DNA of 45,503 nt. Origin: Streptomyces adustus. GTDB taxonomy: Bacteria; Actinomycetota; Actinomycetes; Streptomycetales; Streptomycetaceae. Below the pieces are notes generated by a model. The model did not search any database, had not been told where the DNA came from, and saw nothing but the letters and a program-made list of their open reading frames with translations. The DNA lies in contig NZ_VJZD01000052.1 in the NCBI RefSeq assembly GCF_009377175.1, positions 1 through 45,503 on the forward strand, given 5' to 3'. This document shows positions 16,927 to 25,403 of this stretch, piece after piece (the first letter of the stretch is position 1; each line of letters begins with the position of its first letter). Made by a program: the position numbers and the translations under genes.

Positions 16927-18582
16927 CTACGCGTCGTACAGGTCGGCCTTGCGCGGCGAGGCGTCCTGCACCGCCGTGCTGAGGAACCCCGACCGCACCC
17001 CGAACTTCTCGATGTCCACGCCGTTCTCCTCCAGGGTCCGCAGCGCCGCGGCGTGCACCACCCGCAGCACCGGCGTCGCCGCGCGCAGCGCGTCGTCCGC
17101 CATGAACCGGTGCCGCCACGGCTGGTCCGCCCAGGCGTGGCGCAGACCGAACGGCTCGGGCAGGGCCACGCTCCCGCCGAGCCAGTTCAGCAGCGGCGGA
17201 TACCAGGTGAGCGGGGCGCGCACGGCGAGCCGGACCACCTCGTTGGTGGTGACCAGCGGAAGCTTCACCGTGCGGGTCTCCCACGGCTTGAAGGACTTCG
17301 TGACCTCCTTGCTCGGCGCCTCCGGGGCCGTGGTGAACAGCCCGTTCACCGGACCGAGCGCGTGGCCGGTGACCTCGATGCGCAGCGTCGAGTGCAGCAC
17401 GGTCACCGTGATCAGCATGGTGATCACCAGCTGTCCGTCCCACAGCGTCCACTGCACGCCCAGGTAGTGCCGGTCACCGGCGCCGAACTGCTGCTTGTTG
17501 CAGATGTCCTGTATGGCGTGCGACTTGACCTGGTACGCCTCCACGTCCGTGCCCTCGGGCCGGGACACCGCTTTGGCGTTCTCCCCGATCGGCGTGACGA
17601 TCCAGTGGCGTATCGACGCCTTCGGGAAGCCGCCGGTGTTCAGCGGCCCGCGCTCCAGCATCCGCAGCTGGTCGTGGATCGACCGGATGACGTCCCAGCT
17701 GCGGAACGGGTGGATCTCCTTGGCGGGGTCGGCCGGGCGCAGGTCCTCGGCCAGCTGCCAGGACCCCCAGCGGGTGCCCATGCCGAGGATGCCCTTGGGG
17801 CCGGCGTAGAACACCGAGTTCGACTGCTGCTCGGCGCTCAGCTTGGCCAGCGACTGGCGCAGCCCCTCGGCCGCGGTCTCGCGGGGGCTGCTCGGCACCG
17901 CCTCGGGGACCTTCGCCCCGATGTTGCTGCCCGACAGCAGCCCGGCCCAGCGCCCCCGCAGGTCCTTGGCCGTGTTCTCGCAGATCCGCCGGGCCAGCAC
18001 CCAGCCGACCACGGGCAGGATCACGGCCGCGCGGGAGTACCACGCCCAGAAGCCCGTGAACGGCATCCGGATGAGGAAGATCACGGCGAGCGCGCCGACG
18101 GCCACGAGCAGCGTGGTGGCCAGGGCGGAGGCGCGCCGGTCGTCGCGCTTGTCGATGTTGGTGCGGATCGCGAAGACCAGCAGCCACACCAGCAGCCCCG
18201 GCAGGAAGATCAGGCCGCACAGCACCATGACCGCGCTGAGCCGGTTGTCGCGGTCCCGGCGGATGTTGTTGGCGGCCAGACAGTGCTCGACGACGACCTG
18301 CGGCTCGGTGCCGAAGGACTGGATGAGCGGCTTGCGGCCGCTGCCCAGCATGCGGTCCACCACCGCCCGCGAGAACGCCTCGCCGAGGTTCGGCCGGAAC
18401 AGGGAGACCTTGCCGGCCTTGACGGTCGACTGGTGCCAGTCGTTGTCCGCCTTGGTGATCTCCTCGACCGGGTTGTCCCGGTAGGCCGCCGACGCCAGCG
18501 CGAACGTGGCCGTCTGCCCCTCGTCGCCCGTACGCGGCACCTGTGGCCCGAAGATGTCGCCGTACCCGCCGTCAACGGTCAT
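16927..18582 (-). CDS. Conserved membrane protein of unknown function, 551 residues
   Basis: The protein begins MTVDGGYGDIFGPQVPRTGDEGQTA. Residues 1-115 are soluble. Two hydrophobic hairpins follow (about 117-141 and 150-200, with LSAVMVLCGLIFLPGLLVWLLV and ATTLLVAVGALAVIFLI), and the remaining 300 residues look cytoplasmic apart from one further hydrophobic patch near residue 400 (WDGQLVITMLITVTVL). I recognise no catalytic motif. The C-terminus (WPWRHRFMADDALRAATPVLRVVHAAAL style) is helical. The ATG at 18582 has a G-rich stretch 5-12 bases upstream; the open frame continues into the upstream repeat array, but that is not credible coding. Function unknown. Confidence 0.7.
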   Translation of the reverse strand: MTVDGGYGDIFGPQVPRTGDEGQTATFALASAAYRDNPVEEITKADNDWHQSTVKAGKVSLFRPNLGEAFSRAVVDRMLGSGRKPLIQSFGTEPQVVVEHCLAANNIRRDRDNRLSAVMVLCGLIFLPGLLVWLLVFAIRTNIDKRDDRRASALATTLLVAVGALAVIFLIRMPFTGFWAWYSRAAVILPVVGWVLARRICENTAKDLRGRWAGLLSGSNIGAKVPEAVPSSPRETAAEGLRQSLAKLSAEQQSNSVFYAGPKGILGMGTRWGSWQLAEDLRPADPAKEIHPFRSWDVIRSIHDQLRMLERGPLNTGGFPKASIRHWIVTPIGENAKAVSRPEGTDVEAYQVKSHAIQDICNKQQFGAGDRHYLGVQWTLWDGQLVITMLITVTVLHSTLRIEVTGHALGPVNGLFTTAPEAPSKEVTKSFKPWETRTVKLPLVTTNEVVRLAVRAPLTWYPPLLNWLGGSVALPEPFGLRHAWADQPWRHRFMADDALRAATPVLRVVHAAALRTLEENGVDIEKFGVRSGFLSTAVQDASPRKADLYDA

Positions 18583-18739
18583 TACCGCCCCCCAACGCCG
18601 CCCGATCCCGCTCCTGCGGCCTTCCCGACTTCCCGGCCCCGCACACCTGTTGATCAGGTCATCAGCGTATCCGCAGGCGCGGACCTTCGTCGGCGGTCCG
18701 CCGAAGCGGGCCGCCGACGCGGAGGGGGGCATTCCAGCA

Positions 18740-19160
18740 CGGGGGCTCGCGCCGGGCCGTACGGCCGCACCACGCGCGCCGGTTGTGCGCGGCCGCACGC
18801 CTGCGCCGACGCCTCCGGCGCGGGTTGTGCGCCGTCGGACACCTGATCCATCGCGACCGGGCGCAGTTGTGCGTGCCCGGGCACCGATCCGGTGCGTCCG
18901 GTGGCGGTCGTGCGCGGCCGTACGCCTGGCCCGAGGCCTCCGGCCGGGGTTGTGCGCGGTCGGACATCCGATCTGAGGCCCGCAGAGCGGGTGTTGCGCC
19001 GTCGGACATCCGACCCGTTGTGTCCGGGGGGAGTTGTGTGTGCCTGGGCACCGATCCGTTGCGTCCGGCCGCGGTTGTGCTCGGTCGGGCACCCGATCCC
19101 CTGCGTCCGGGTGCAGTTGGGCAGGCCGTCGGGCACCCGTACCGATGCGTCCGGCGGCCT
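18740..19160. repeat. 42-bp tandem repeat array, about 10 units
   Basis: The motif GTTGTGC (or a close variant) recurs at 18782, 18824, 18866, 18907, 18949, 18991, 19033, 19074 and 19116, so the period is 42 bp with two 41-bp steps. Each unit continues with a GCGGTCGGACATCCGATCC-like and a GCGTCCGG-like segment. A decayed unit is visible near 18740. The gap from 18583 to 19208 (626 bp) between two minus-strand genes holds nothing else that I can support. The reverse strand is open across much of it and would encode a 14-residue periodic peptide, but the 41-bp steps break the frame. Confidence 0.85.
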
Positions 19161-19208
19161 GCTCCGGTGTGGGGTCCGGCCGCGGCCGGACCCCACACCG
19201 GACCTCGA

Positions 19209-21407
19209 CTACGCCACGTCCACCGTCTGTTCGCGCACCCGGTCGGCGACCTGCTGCGGCATCGGCTCGTGCCGGACGTACGAGCGGTCGAAGCGCGCCG
19301 TGCCGTGCGACAGCGACCGCAGGTCGACGGCGTACCTGCCGATCTCGATCTCCGGCACCTCCGCCCTGACCAGGGTGCGCCCGGTGCTCAGCTGCTCGGT
19401 GCCGACCACGCGCCCGCGCCGCCCGGACAGATCGCTCATCACCGCGCCCACGTAGTCGTCACCGACCAGCACGGTCACCTCGGCCACCGGCTCCAGCAGG
19501 TGGATCTTCGCGCCGGCCGCGGCCTCGCGCAGCGCCAGCGCCCCCGCCGTCTGGAAGGCGGCGTCGGAGGAGTCCACCGAGTGCGCCTTGCCGTCCAGCA
19601 GGGTGACCCGGATGTCGACGAGCGGATGCCCCGCCGCGATGCCCCGCGCGGCCTGGGTGCGGATCCCCTTCTCCACCGAAGGGATGAACTGCCGCGGCAC
19701 CGCGCCGCCGACCACCTTGTCCACGAACTCGATGCCGGAACCGCCCGGCAGGGGCTCGATCTCGATCTCGCAGATGGCGAACTGGCCGTGCCCGCCCGAC
19801 TGCTTCACGTGCCGTCCCCGCCCGGCGGCCCGGTCCGCGAACGTCTCCCGCAGCGAGACCCGGTACGGCACCACGTCGACCTGGACGCCGTAACGGCTGC
19901 GCAGCCGCTCCAGGGCGACGTCCGCGTGCGCCTCGCCGAGGCACCACAGCACCACCTGGTGGGTGTCCTGGTTCTGTTCGAGACGCATCGTCGGATCCTC
20001 GGCGACCAGCCGGCCGAGCCCCTGCGACAGCTTGTCCTCGTCGGCCTTGCTGTGCGCCTGGATGGCGAGCGGCAGCAGCGGGTCGGGCATCTGCCAGGGC
20101 TCCATGAGCAGCGGGTCGTCCTTGGCCGAGAGGGTGTCCCCGGTCTCCGCGCGGCTCAGCTTCGCCACGCACGCCAGGTCGCCCGCGATGGCCTGCGTCA
20201 GCAGCCGCTGCTGCTTGCCGAACGGCGCCGACAGCGCACCGATCCGCTCGTCGACGTCGTGGTCCTCGTGACCGCGGTCGGCCAGCCCGTGCCCGGAGAC
20301 ATGGACCGTCTCGTCGGGCCGCAGGGTGCCGGAGAAGACGCGGACCAGGGAGACCCGGCCGACGTACGGGTCGGACGTGGTCTTCACCACCTCGGCGACC
20401 AGCGGTCCGCCGGGGTCGCAGGGCGTCAGCTCGCGCGCCCGGCCGTCGACGGTCGTCACGGCCGGTGCCTCCCGCTCCAGCGGGGTCGGGAAGCCCCCGG
20501 TGATCAGTTCCAGCAGTTCGACCGTGCCGATGCCCTGCCGGGCGCCCTCGGCCGCCGGGGCGGCGGCCAGGACCGGGAAGAACGCCCCGCGCGCGACGGC
20601 CCGCTCCAGATCCTGCACCAGCGTCTTGATGTCGATCTTCTCGCCGCCGAGGTAGCGGTCCATGAGGGTCTCGTCCTCGCTCTCGGCGATGATCCCCTCG
20701 ATCAGCCGGTTGCGGGCCTCCTCGATCCCCGGCAGCTGCTCGGGACCCGGCTCGGACTCCTTGCGCTCCCCGGACGCGTAGTCGAACAGCTTCTGCGACA
20801 GCAGCCCGGTCAGCCCGGTGACGGGCGCGTGCCCGTCGGGCGCCTGCGGGCCGTGCAGCGGCAGGTGCAGCGGCAGCACCGCGTCGGGGTCGTCGCCGCC
20901 GAACGCCTGCGCGCAGATCTGGGTCATCTCCTCGAAGCCGGCGCGGGCCGACTCCAGATGTGTGACGACGATCGCGCGCGGCATCCCGACGGCCGCGCAC
21001 TCCTCCCACACCATCCGGGTCGAGCCGTCCACCTCGTCGGACGCCGAGACGACGAAGAGGGCCGCGTCCGCCGCGCGCAGACCGGCCCTGAGCTCTCCGA
21101 CGAAGTCGGCGTATCCGGGGGTGTCGATGATGTTGACCTTGATGCCGTCCCATTCGACGGGCACCAGGGACAGCTGTACCGAGCGTTGCTGGCGGTGCTC
21201 GATGTCGTCGTAGTCGGAGACGGTGCCGCCGTCCTCCACGCGGCCCGCCCGGTTCACGGCTCCCGCGGTCAGCGCGAGAGCCTCCACCAGAGTCGTCTTG
21301 CCCGATCCGGAGTGGCCGACCAGCACCACATTCCTTATGGACGCGGGGTGGTCGGCCGCCGTAGCCCTGCCGGCGGCTCCGGGGTGTGCGTTCGCCTTGT
21401 CGCCCAT
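19209..21407 (-). CDS. fusA2: Elongation factor G paralogue (EF-G2-like translational GTPase)
   Basis: This 732-residue protein has the five-domain EF-G layout: a GTPase domain with P-loop GHSGSGKT (31-38) and DTPGYADF (95-102), domain II (KTTSDPYVGRVSLVRVFSGTL), and EF-G domains III-V ending in SHGTARFDRSYVRHEPMP. The G4 box, normally NKxD, reads THLE (149-152), so guanine specificity may be weakened. This is the actinobacterial EF-G2 type rather than the essential translocase of the str operon. GGGAGG lies 7 bases upstream of the ATG at 21407. The role, possibly ribosome recycling or stress-related, is not established. Gene symbol by analogy with mycobacterial fusA2. Confidence 0.85.
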   Translation of the reverse strand: MGDKANAHPGAAGRATAADHPASIRNVVLVGHSGSGKTTLVEALALTAGAVNRAGRVEDGGTVSDYDDIEHRQQRSVQLSLVPVEWDGIKVNIIDTPGYADFVGELRAGLRAADAALFVVSASDEVDGSTRMVWEECAAVGMPRAIVVTHLESARAGFEEMTQICAQAFGGDDPDAVLPLHLPLHGPQAPDGHAPVTGLTGLLSQKLFDYASGERKESEPGPEQLPGIEEARNRLIEGIIAESEDETLMDRYLGGEKIDIKTLVQDLERAVARGAFFPVLAAAPAAEGARQGIGTVELLELITGGFPTPLEREAPAVTTVDGRARELTPCDPGGPLVAEVVKTTSDPYVGRVSLVRVFSGTLRPDETVHVSGHGLADRGHEDHDVDERIGALSAPFGKQQRLLTQAIAGDLACVAKLSRAETGDTLSAKDDPLLMEPWQMPDPLLPLAIQAHSKADEDKLSQGLGRLVAEDPTMRLEQNQDTHQVVLWCLGEAHADVALERLRSRYGVQVDVVPYRVSLRETFADRAAGRGRHVKQSGGHGQFAICEIEIEPLPGGSGIEFVDKVVGGAVPRQFIPSVEKGIRTQAARGIAAGHPLVDIRVTLLDGKAHSVDSSDAAFQTAGALALREAAAGAKIHLLEPVAEVTVLVGDDYVGAVMSDLSGRRGRVVGTEQLSTGRTLVRAEVPEIEIGRYAVDLRSLSHGTARFDRSYVRHEPMPQQVADRVREQTVDVA

Positions 21408-21578
21408 GGCCTTGCCTCCCGTGCACGGTGAGGTCACTGTGGGCGCGGGCAGGTCGGAACTCCGCTCCCGGACCGAGTCCGGAGGCCCCCCACCGGTGGC
21501 GGCTCCGATGACGCCCGCGGTTCTTCGAGCTTTCCACTCCTGTCACGGTGCGTCCATACGAAGGACGGGATCGCGCCA

Positions 21579-21594
21579 CCCGGCCGTGGCCGGG
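21579..21594. repeat. Palindrome in the EF-G2 / pgsA divergent gap
   Basis: CCCGGCC and GGCCGGG, separated by GT, form a perfect inverted repeat. It lies in the 269-bp gap between the divergent EF-G paralogue and pgsA; whether it is functional cannot be told at this GC content. Confidence 0.35.
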
Positions 21595-21623
21595 AAGCCG
21601 CGACCCGGTCGTGACCCGTACAC

Positions 21624-21648
21624 CGTCGGACCGTGACACGGCCCGACG
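21624..21648. promoter_or_regulatory. 25-bp palindrome upstream of pgsA
   Basis: CGTCGG, A, CCGTG, A, CACGG, C, CCGACG: an inverted repeat of 11 paired positions around a central A with a single A/C mismatch. It ends 28 bases before the pgsA GTG. Because the flanking genes are divergent it is not a terminator; it is a candidate operator or 5' UTR hairpin for the PIM operon. Confidence 0.5.
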
Positions 21649-21676
21649 GCAGCCCGGCCGTCGCAGATGAGCGCGC

Positions 21677-22435
21677 GTGACTACGATGGGCCAGCCGGAG
21701 GTCAGCAGGGGCCGTCCGGCGACACCGACCCTCGGGAAGGCCATGCTGAACAAGTACGCGCGTGCATTCTTCACGCGTGTCCTCACACCGTTCGCCGCGT
21801 TTCTCATCCGGCGGGGCGTCAGCCCCGACACGGTGACGCTGATCGGTACCGCCGGGGTGGTGGCGGGCGCGCTGGTCTTCTACCCCAGGGGCGACTTCTT
21901 CTGGGGCACGATCGTGATCACACTGTTCGTGTTTTCCGACCTCGTCGACGGGAACATGGCCCGCCAGCTCGGCCGCACCAGCCGCTGGGGCGCCTTCCTG
22001 GACTCCACCCTCGACCGGGTCGCCGACGGCGCGATCTTCGGCGGCTTCGCCCTCTGGTACGCGGGCGGCGGCAACGACAACACACTGTGCGCCGTCTCCA
22101 TCTTCTGCCTGGCCAGCGGTCAGGTGGTGTCGTACACCAAGGCGCGCGGCGAGTCGATCGGCCTGCCGGTCGCCGTCAACGGGCTCGTCGAGCGCGCCGA
22201 GCGCCTGGTCATCTCGCTGGTCGCGGCCGGAGTCGCGGGCCTGCATGCGTTCGGCGTGCCCGGCGTCCAGTACCTGCTGCCCGTCGCGCTGTGGATCGTT
22301 GCCGTCGGCAGCCTCGTCACGCTGATCCAGCGCGTCGTCACGGTCCGCCGGGAGTCCGCGGAGGCGGAAGCGGAGGCGGAGGCGGCCGTGGCCGGGCACG
22401 GCAACGGCTCCCGGGGGAGCGAGGCCGCGAAGTGA
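21677..22435 (+). CDS. pgsA: Phosphatidylinositol phosphate synthase (CDP-alcohol phosphatidyltransferase)
   Basis: This 252-residue membrane enzyme carries the complete CDP-alcohol phosphatidyltransferase motif D-x2-DG-x2-AR-x8-G-x3-D-x3-D at Asp88, Asp91-Gly92, Ala95-Arg96, Gly105, Asp109 and Asp113. In actinobacteria with this neighbourhood it joins CDP-diacylglycerol and inositol phosphate to give phosphatidylinositol phosphate, the precursor of PI and PIMs. Six helices are predicted. The Glu/Ala-rich C-terminus (AEAEAEAE, residues 227-235) is low complexity. GTG 21677, ATG 21686 and ATG 21746 (MLNKYARAF) are all possible starts; the conserved domain begins at the last. It is followed by an overlapping acyltransferase gene. 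Confidence 0.93.
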   Translation: MTTMGQPEVSRGRPATPTLGKAMLNKYARAFFTRVLTPFAAFLIRRGVSPDTVTLIGTAGVVAGALVFYPRGDFFWGTIVITLFVFSDLVDGNMARQLGRTSRWGAFLDSTLDRVADGAIFGGFALWYAGGGNDNTLCAVSIFCLASGQVVSYTKARGESIGLPVAVNGLVERAERLVISLVAAGVAGLHAFGVPGVQYLLPVALWIVAVGSLVTLIQRVVTVRRESAEAEAEAEAAVAGHGNGSRGSEAAK

Positions 22436-23352
22436 ACGCCCGGGAACGGCTGACGGACGCGGTCTACGGGCTCGGCTGGAGCACCGTGAAGAAGCTCCCC
22501 GAACCGGTCGCCGTACGGCTCGGCCGAGCCGTCGCCGACCTCGCCTGGAAGAAACGCGGCAAGGGCGTCCGGCGCCTGGAGAGCAACTACGCCCGCGTGG
22601 TGCCCGACGCGAGCCCCGAGCGGCTGGCGGAGCTCTCGCGCGCGGGCATGCGCTCGTACCTGCGCTACTGGATGGAGTCCTTCCGGCTGCCGGCCTGGAG
22701 CGCCGAGCGGATCTGCGACGGCTTCGACCCGGAGGGCGTGGACCATCTGACCGACGCGCTCGCCTCCGGGCGGGGCGTGGTCCTCGCGCTGCCGCACATG
22801 GCCAACTGGGACCTCGCGGGCGCCTGGGTCACCACCAGGCTGCGGACGCCGTTCACGACGGTCGCCGAGCGTCTGAAGCCGGAGACGCTGTACGACCGTT
22901 TCGTCGCCTACCGCGAGGGCCTCGGCATGGAGGTCCTGCCGCACAGCGGCGGCACCGCCTTCGGCACGCTGGCCCGGCGGCTGCGCGACGGAGGCCTGGT
23001 CTGCCTGGTCGCCGAGCGCGACCTGTCCGCCTCGGGCGTCGAGGTGAAGTTCTTCGGCGACACCGCCCGGATGCCCGCGGGTCCGGCGCTGCTCGCCCAG
23101 CAGACCGGCGCGCTGCTGCTGCCGGTCACGCTCTGGTACGACGACTCCCCGGTCATGCGCGGCCGGATCCATCCCCCGCTCGAAGTGCCCGAGACAGGTA
23201 CGCGGGCCGAGAAGACGTCTGTCATGACACAGGCGCTGGCCGACGCCTTCGCCACCGGGATCGCCGACCATCCGGAGGACTGGCACATGCTCCAGCGTCT
23301 GTGGCTCGCGGATCTCGACCCCGCTCCTGCTCGTCCCGGAGGGTCCGCATGA
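22432..23352 (+). CDS. patA: Phosphatidylinositol mannoside acyltransferase
   Basis: A 306-residue acyltransferase of the LpxL/HtrB-PatA family. The catalytic motif HMANWD (His122 to Asp127) matches H-x4-D and AERDLS near residue 185 supplies the second acidic residue. In mycobacteria the orthologue (Rv2611c) acylates the mannose of PIM1/PIM2 at the inner face of the membrane. The GTG start overlaps the pgsA stop (GTGA), and the stop overlaps pimA (ATGA), so the three genes are one coupled operon that makes acylated PIMs. The specific acceptor in Streptomyces is inferred from the order pgsA-patA-pimA. Confidence 0.9.
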   Translation: MNARERLTDAVYGLGWSTVKKLPEPVAVRLGRAVADLAWKKRGKGVRRLESNYARVVPDASPERLAELSRAGMRSYLRYWMESFRLPAWSAERICDGFDPEGVDHLTDALASGRGVVLALPHMANWDLAGAWVTTRLRTPFTTVAERLKPETLYDRFVAYREGLGMEVLPHSGGTAFGTLARRLRDGGLVCLVAERDLSASGVEVKFFGDTARMPAGPALLAQQTGALLLPVTLWYDDSPVMRGRIHPPLEVPETGTRAEKTSVMTQALADAFATGIADHPEDWHMLQRLWLADLDPAPARPGGSA

Positions 23353-24515
23353 GGATCGGGATCGTCTGCCCGTACTCCTGGGACGTCCCGGGCGGCGTCC
23401 AGTTCCACATCCGCGACCTCGCCGCGTACTTCATCCGGCTCGGCCACGAGGTGTCGGTCCTCGCGCCCGCCGACGACGACACGCCCCTGCCGCCGTACGT
23501 CGTCTCGGCCGGACGCGCGGTCCCGGTGCCCTACAACGGCTCGGTGGCCCGGCTGAACTTCGGCTTCCTGAGCGCCGCGCGGGTGCGCCGCTGGCTGCAC
23601 GACGGCCGGTTCGACGTGATCCACATCCATGAGCCGACCTCGCCGTCGCTGGGCCTGCTGGCCTGCTGGGCCGCGCAGGGACCGATCGTGGCCACGTTCC
23701 ACACGTCCAACCCGCGCTCCCGGGCCATGATCGCCGCGTACTCGATCCTCCAGGCCGCCCTGGAGAAGATCAGCGCGCGGATCGCCGTGAGCGAGTACGC
23801 CCGCCGCACCCTCGTCGAGCACCTGGGCGGGGACGCGGTGGTGATCCCCAACGGCGTCGACGTCGACTTCTTCGCCGACGCCGAGCCCAGACCCGAGTGG
23901 CAGGGCGACACCATCGGCTTCATCGGCCGGATCGACGAACCCCGCAAGGGCCTGCCGGTCCTGATGCGGGCCCTGCCGAAGATCCTCGCCGCCCGCCCGC
24001 AGACCAGGCTGCTGATCGCGGGACGCGGCGACGAGGAGGCGGCGGTGGAGTCGCTGCCCGAGGAGATGCGCTCCCGGGTGGAGTTCCTCGGCATGGTCAG
24101 CGACGAGGACAAGGCGCGCTTCCTGCGCAGCCTCGACCTGTACATCGCCCCCAACACCGGCGGCGAGAGCTTCGGCATCATCCTCGTCGAGGCGATGTCG
24201 GCGGGCGCCCCGGTGCTCGCCTCCGACCTCGACGCCTTCGCCCAGGTCCTGGACCGGGGAGAGGCGGGCGAACTGTTCGCCAACGAGGACGCCGACGCGC
24301 TGGCCGAGGCGGCCGTGCGGCTGCTGGCCGACCCGGCCCGCCGCGCCGAGCTGCGCGAACGCGGCAGCGCCCATGTACGGCGCTTCGACTGGTCGACGGT
24401 CGGCGCGGACATCCTGTCCGTGTACGAGACGGTCACGGCGGGCGCCGCCGCGGTGGCGGCGACGGACGAACGCGGCCCGGGCCTGCGCGCCCGCCTGGGT
24501 CTGGCCCGCGACTGA
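23349..24515 (+). CDS. pimA: Phosphatidylinositol alpha-mannosyltransferase PimA
   Basis: A 388-residue GT-B glycosyltransferase of family GT4. The N-terminal [21 protein letters not shown], the [15 protein letters not shown] segment and the C-terminal donor motif [19 protein letters not shown] are nearly the same as in M. tuberculosis PimA (Rv2610c). It transfers the first mannose from GDP-mannose to the inositol of phosphatidylinositol on the cytoplasmic face. The EX7E donor-binding pair lies in [10 protein letters not shown]. The C-terminal 20 residues are Arg/Ala rich. It ends the pgsA-patA-pimA operon; a 26-bp repeat array follows. Confidence 0.93.
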   Translation: MRIGIVCPYSWDVPGGVQFHIRDLAAYFIRLGHEVSVLAPADDDTPLPPYVVSAGRAVPVPYNGSVARLNFGFLSAARVRRWLHDGRFDVIHIHEPTSPSLGLLACWAAQGPIVATFHTSNPRSRAMIAAYSILQAALEKISARIAVSEYARRTLVEHLGGDAVVIPNGVDVDFFADAEPRPEWQGDTIGFIGRIDEPRKGLPVLMRALPKILAARPQTRLLIAGRGDEEAAVESLPEEMRSRVEFLGMVSDEDKARFLRSLDLYIAPNTGGESFGIILVEAMSAGAPVLASDLDAFAQVLDRGEAGELFANEDADALAEAAVRLLADPARRAELRERGSAHVRRFDWSTVGADILSVYETVTAGAAAVAATDERGPGLRARLGLARD

Positions 24516-24557
24516 CACCGGGTTGCCGGAAGGGCCGATCCCGGCTGAACCGGCCCC

Positions 24558-24688
24558 GGGACGGCTCACCGCGACGTCGGCGCCGGCACGGCCCTGCCGC
24601 GGTCGCCTTCGGGACGGCCCCGCGGACGCGGAGCCCGGGACGGCCCCGCGGGCGCGGGCCCCGGGACGGCCCCTTCGGCGTCGGCCCC
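24558..24688. repeat. 26-27-bp tandem repeat array, 5 units
   Basis: GGGACGGCC-type starts occur at 24558, 24585 (decayed), 24611, 24637 and 24663, giving steps of 27, 26, 26 and 26 bp. The last three units are closest, each GGGACGGCCCC followed by a variable GCGGACGCGG-like stretch and CCC. The array fills the 222-bp gap between pimA and the LemA-like gene, both on the plus strand. Confidence 0.7.
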
Positions 24689-24737
24689 GGTTCGGTACTC
24701 CGCCGCCCCGCGCAGCGTCCCGGTAGCCTTGCCGCCC

Positions 24738-25280
24738 GTGACCTCAACCCTCATCTGGATCCTCGTCGCCCTGGTCGCGTTCGGCCTCTATCTCAGCTGG
24801 ACCGCGGGCCGGCTGGACCGGCTGCACACCCGGATCGACGCGGCCCGTGCCGCGCTCGACGCGCAGCTGCTGCGCCGGGCCTCCGTGGCGCAGGAGCTGG
24901 CGACGGCCGGCGTGCTCGACCCGGCCGCCTCCATCGTGCTGTACGAGGCGGCGCACGCCGCCCGGCAGGCGGAGGAGGAGCAGCGGGAGGTCGCCGAGAG
25001 CGAGCTCAGCCAGGCACTGCGGGCCGTGTTCGCGGAGCCGCAGCAGATGGAGGTCGTACACGAGGCACCCGGGGGAGAGGCCGCGACCCACGAACTGACC
25101 GAGGCCGTGAGGAGGGTCCCGATGGCCCGGCGCTTCCACAACGACGCCGTGGGCGCGGCCCGCCGCCTCCGCGAGCACCGCAAGGTGCGCTGGTTCCGGC
25201 TGGCCGGGCACGCGCCCTTCCCCATGGCCTTCGAGATGGACGACGAGCCTCCCGTCGCCCTCGCGGACCGCGTCGCCTGA
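24738..25280 (+). CDS. Single-pass membrane protein with LemA-like helical domain
   Basis: The 180-residue protein has one N-terminal transmembrane helix (about residues 4-22, [18 protein letters not shown]) followed by a long helical region ([31 protein letters not shown]) that resembles the LemA family coiled bundle. The C-terminal 35 residues ([26 protein letters not shown]) look like a small folded tail common to actinobacterial homologues at this locus. A TAGCCT box ends 8 bases before the GTG, suggesting a leaderless transcript. No catalytic residues are recognised; the role is unknown. Confidence 0.7.
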   Translation: MTSTLIWILVALVAFGLYLSWTAGRLDRLHTRIDAARAALDAQLLRRASVAQELATAGVLDPAASIVLYEAAHAARQAEEEQREVAESELSQALRAVFAEPQQMEVVHEAPGGEAATHELTEAVRRVPMARRFHNDAVGAARRLREHRKVRWFRLAGHAPFPMAFEMDDEPPVALADRVA

Positions 25281-25299
25281 GCCACGACGAGCAGGTCAG

Positions 25300-25333
25300 G
25301 GGCCAAAAGGATCCACCGCCTGCTCATTGGCCC
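25300..25333. repeat. Inverted repeat upstream of pdxS
   Basis: GGGCCAA (25300-25306) and TTGGCCC (25327-25333) form 7-bp inverted arms with a 20-bp spacer, about 70 bases before the pdxS start and 20 after the LemA-like stop. It could be a regulator site for PLP synthesis or a weak terminator. Confidence 0.35.
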
Positions 25334-25403
25334 TTGCTGTGGCCTGGTCCGATCCCGTTTCCTCCCTGCTGTAGAAACCCTCTTCCCCGAGCGAGGTCAC
25401 CCC

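Noticed and set aside
18583..19198. N-terminal extension or separate gene across the 42-bp repeats on the minus strand
   Set aside because: The periodic 14-residue peptide is broken by the 41-bp units in any one frame, has no RBS and no homologue that I recognise; MTVDGG at 18582 is a sound start for the membrane protein.
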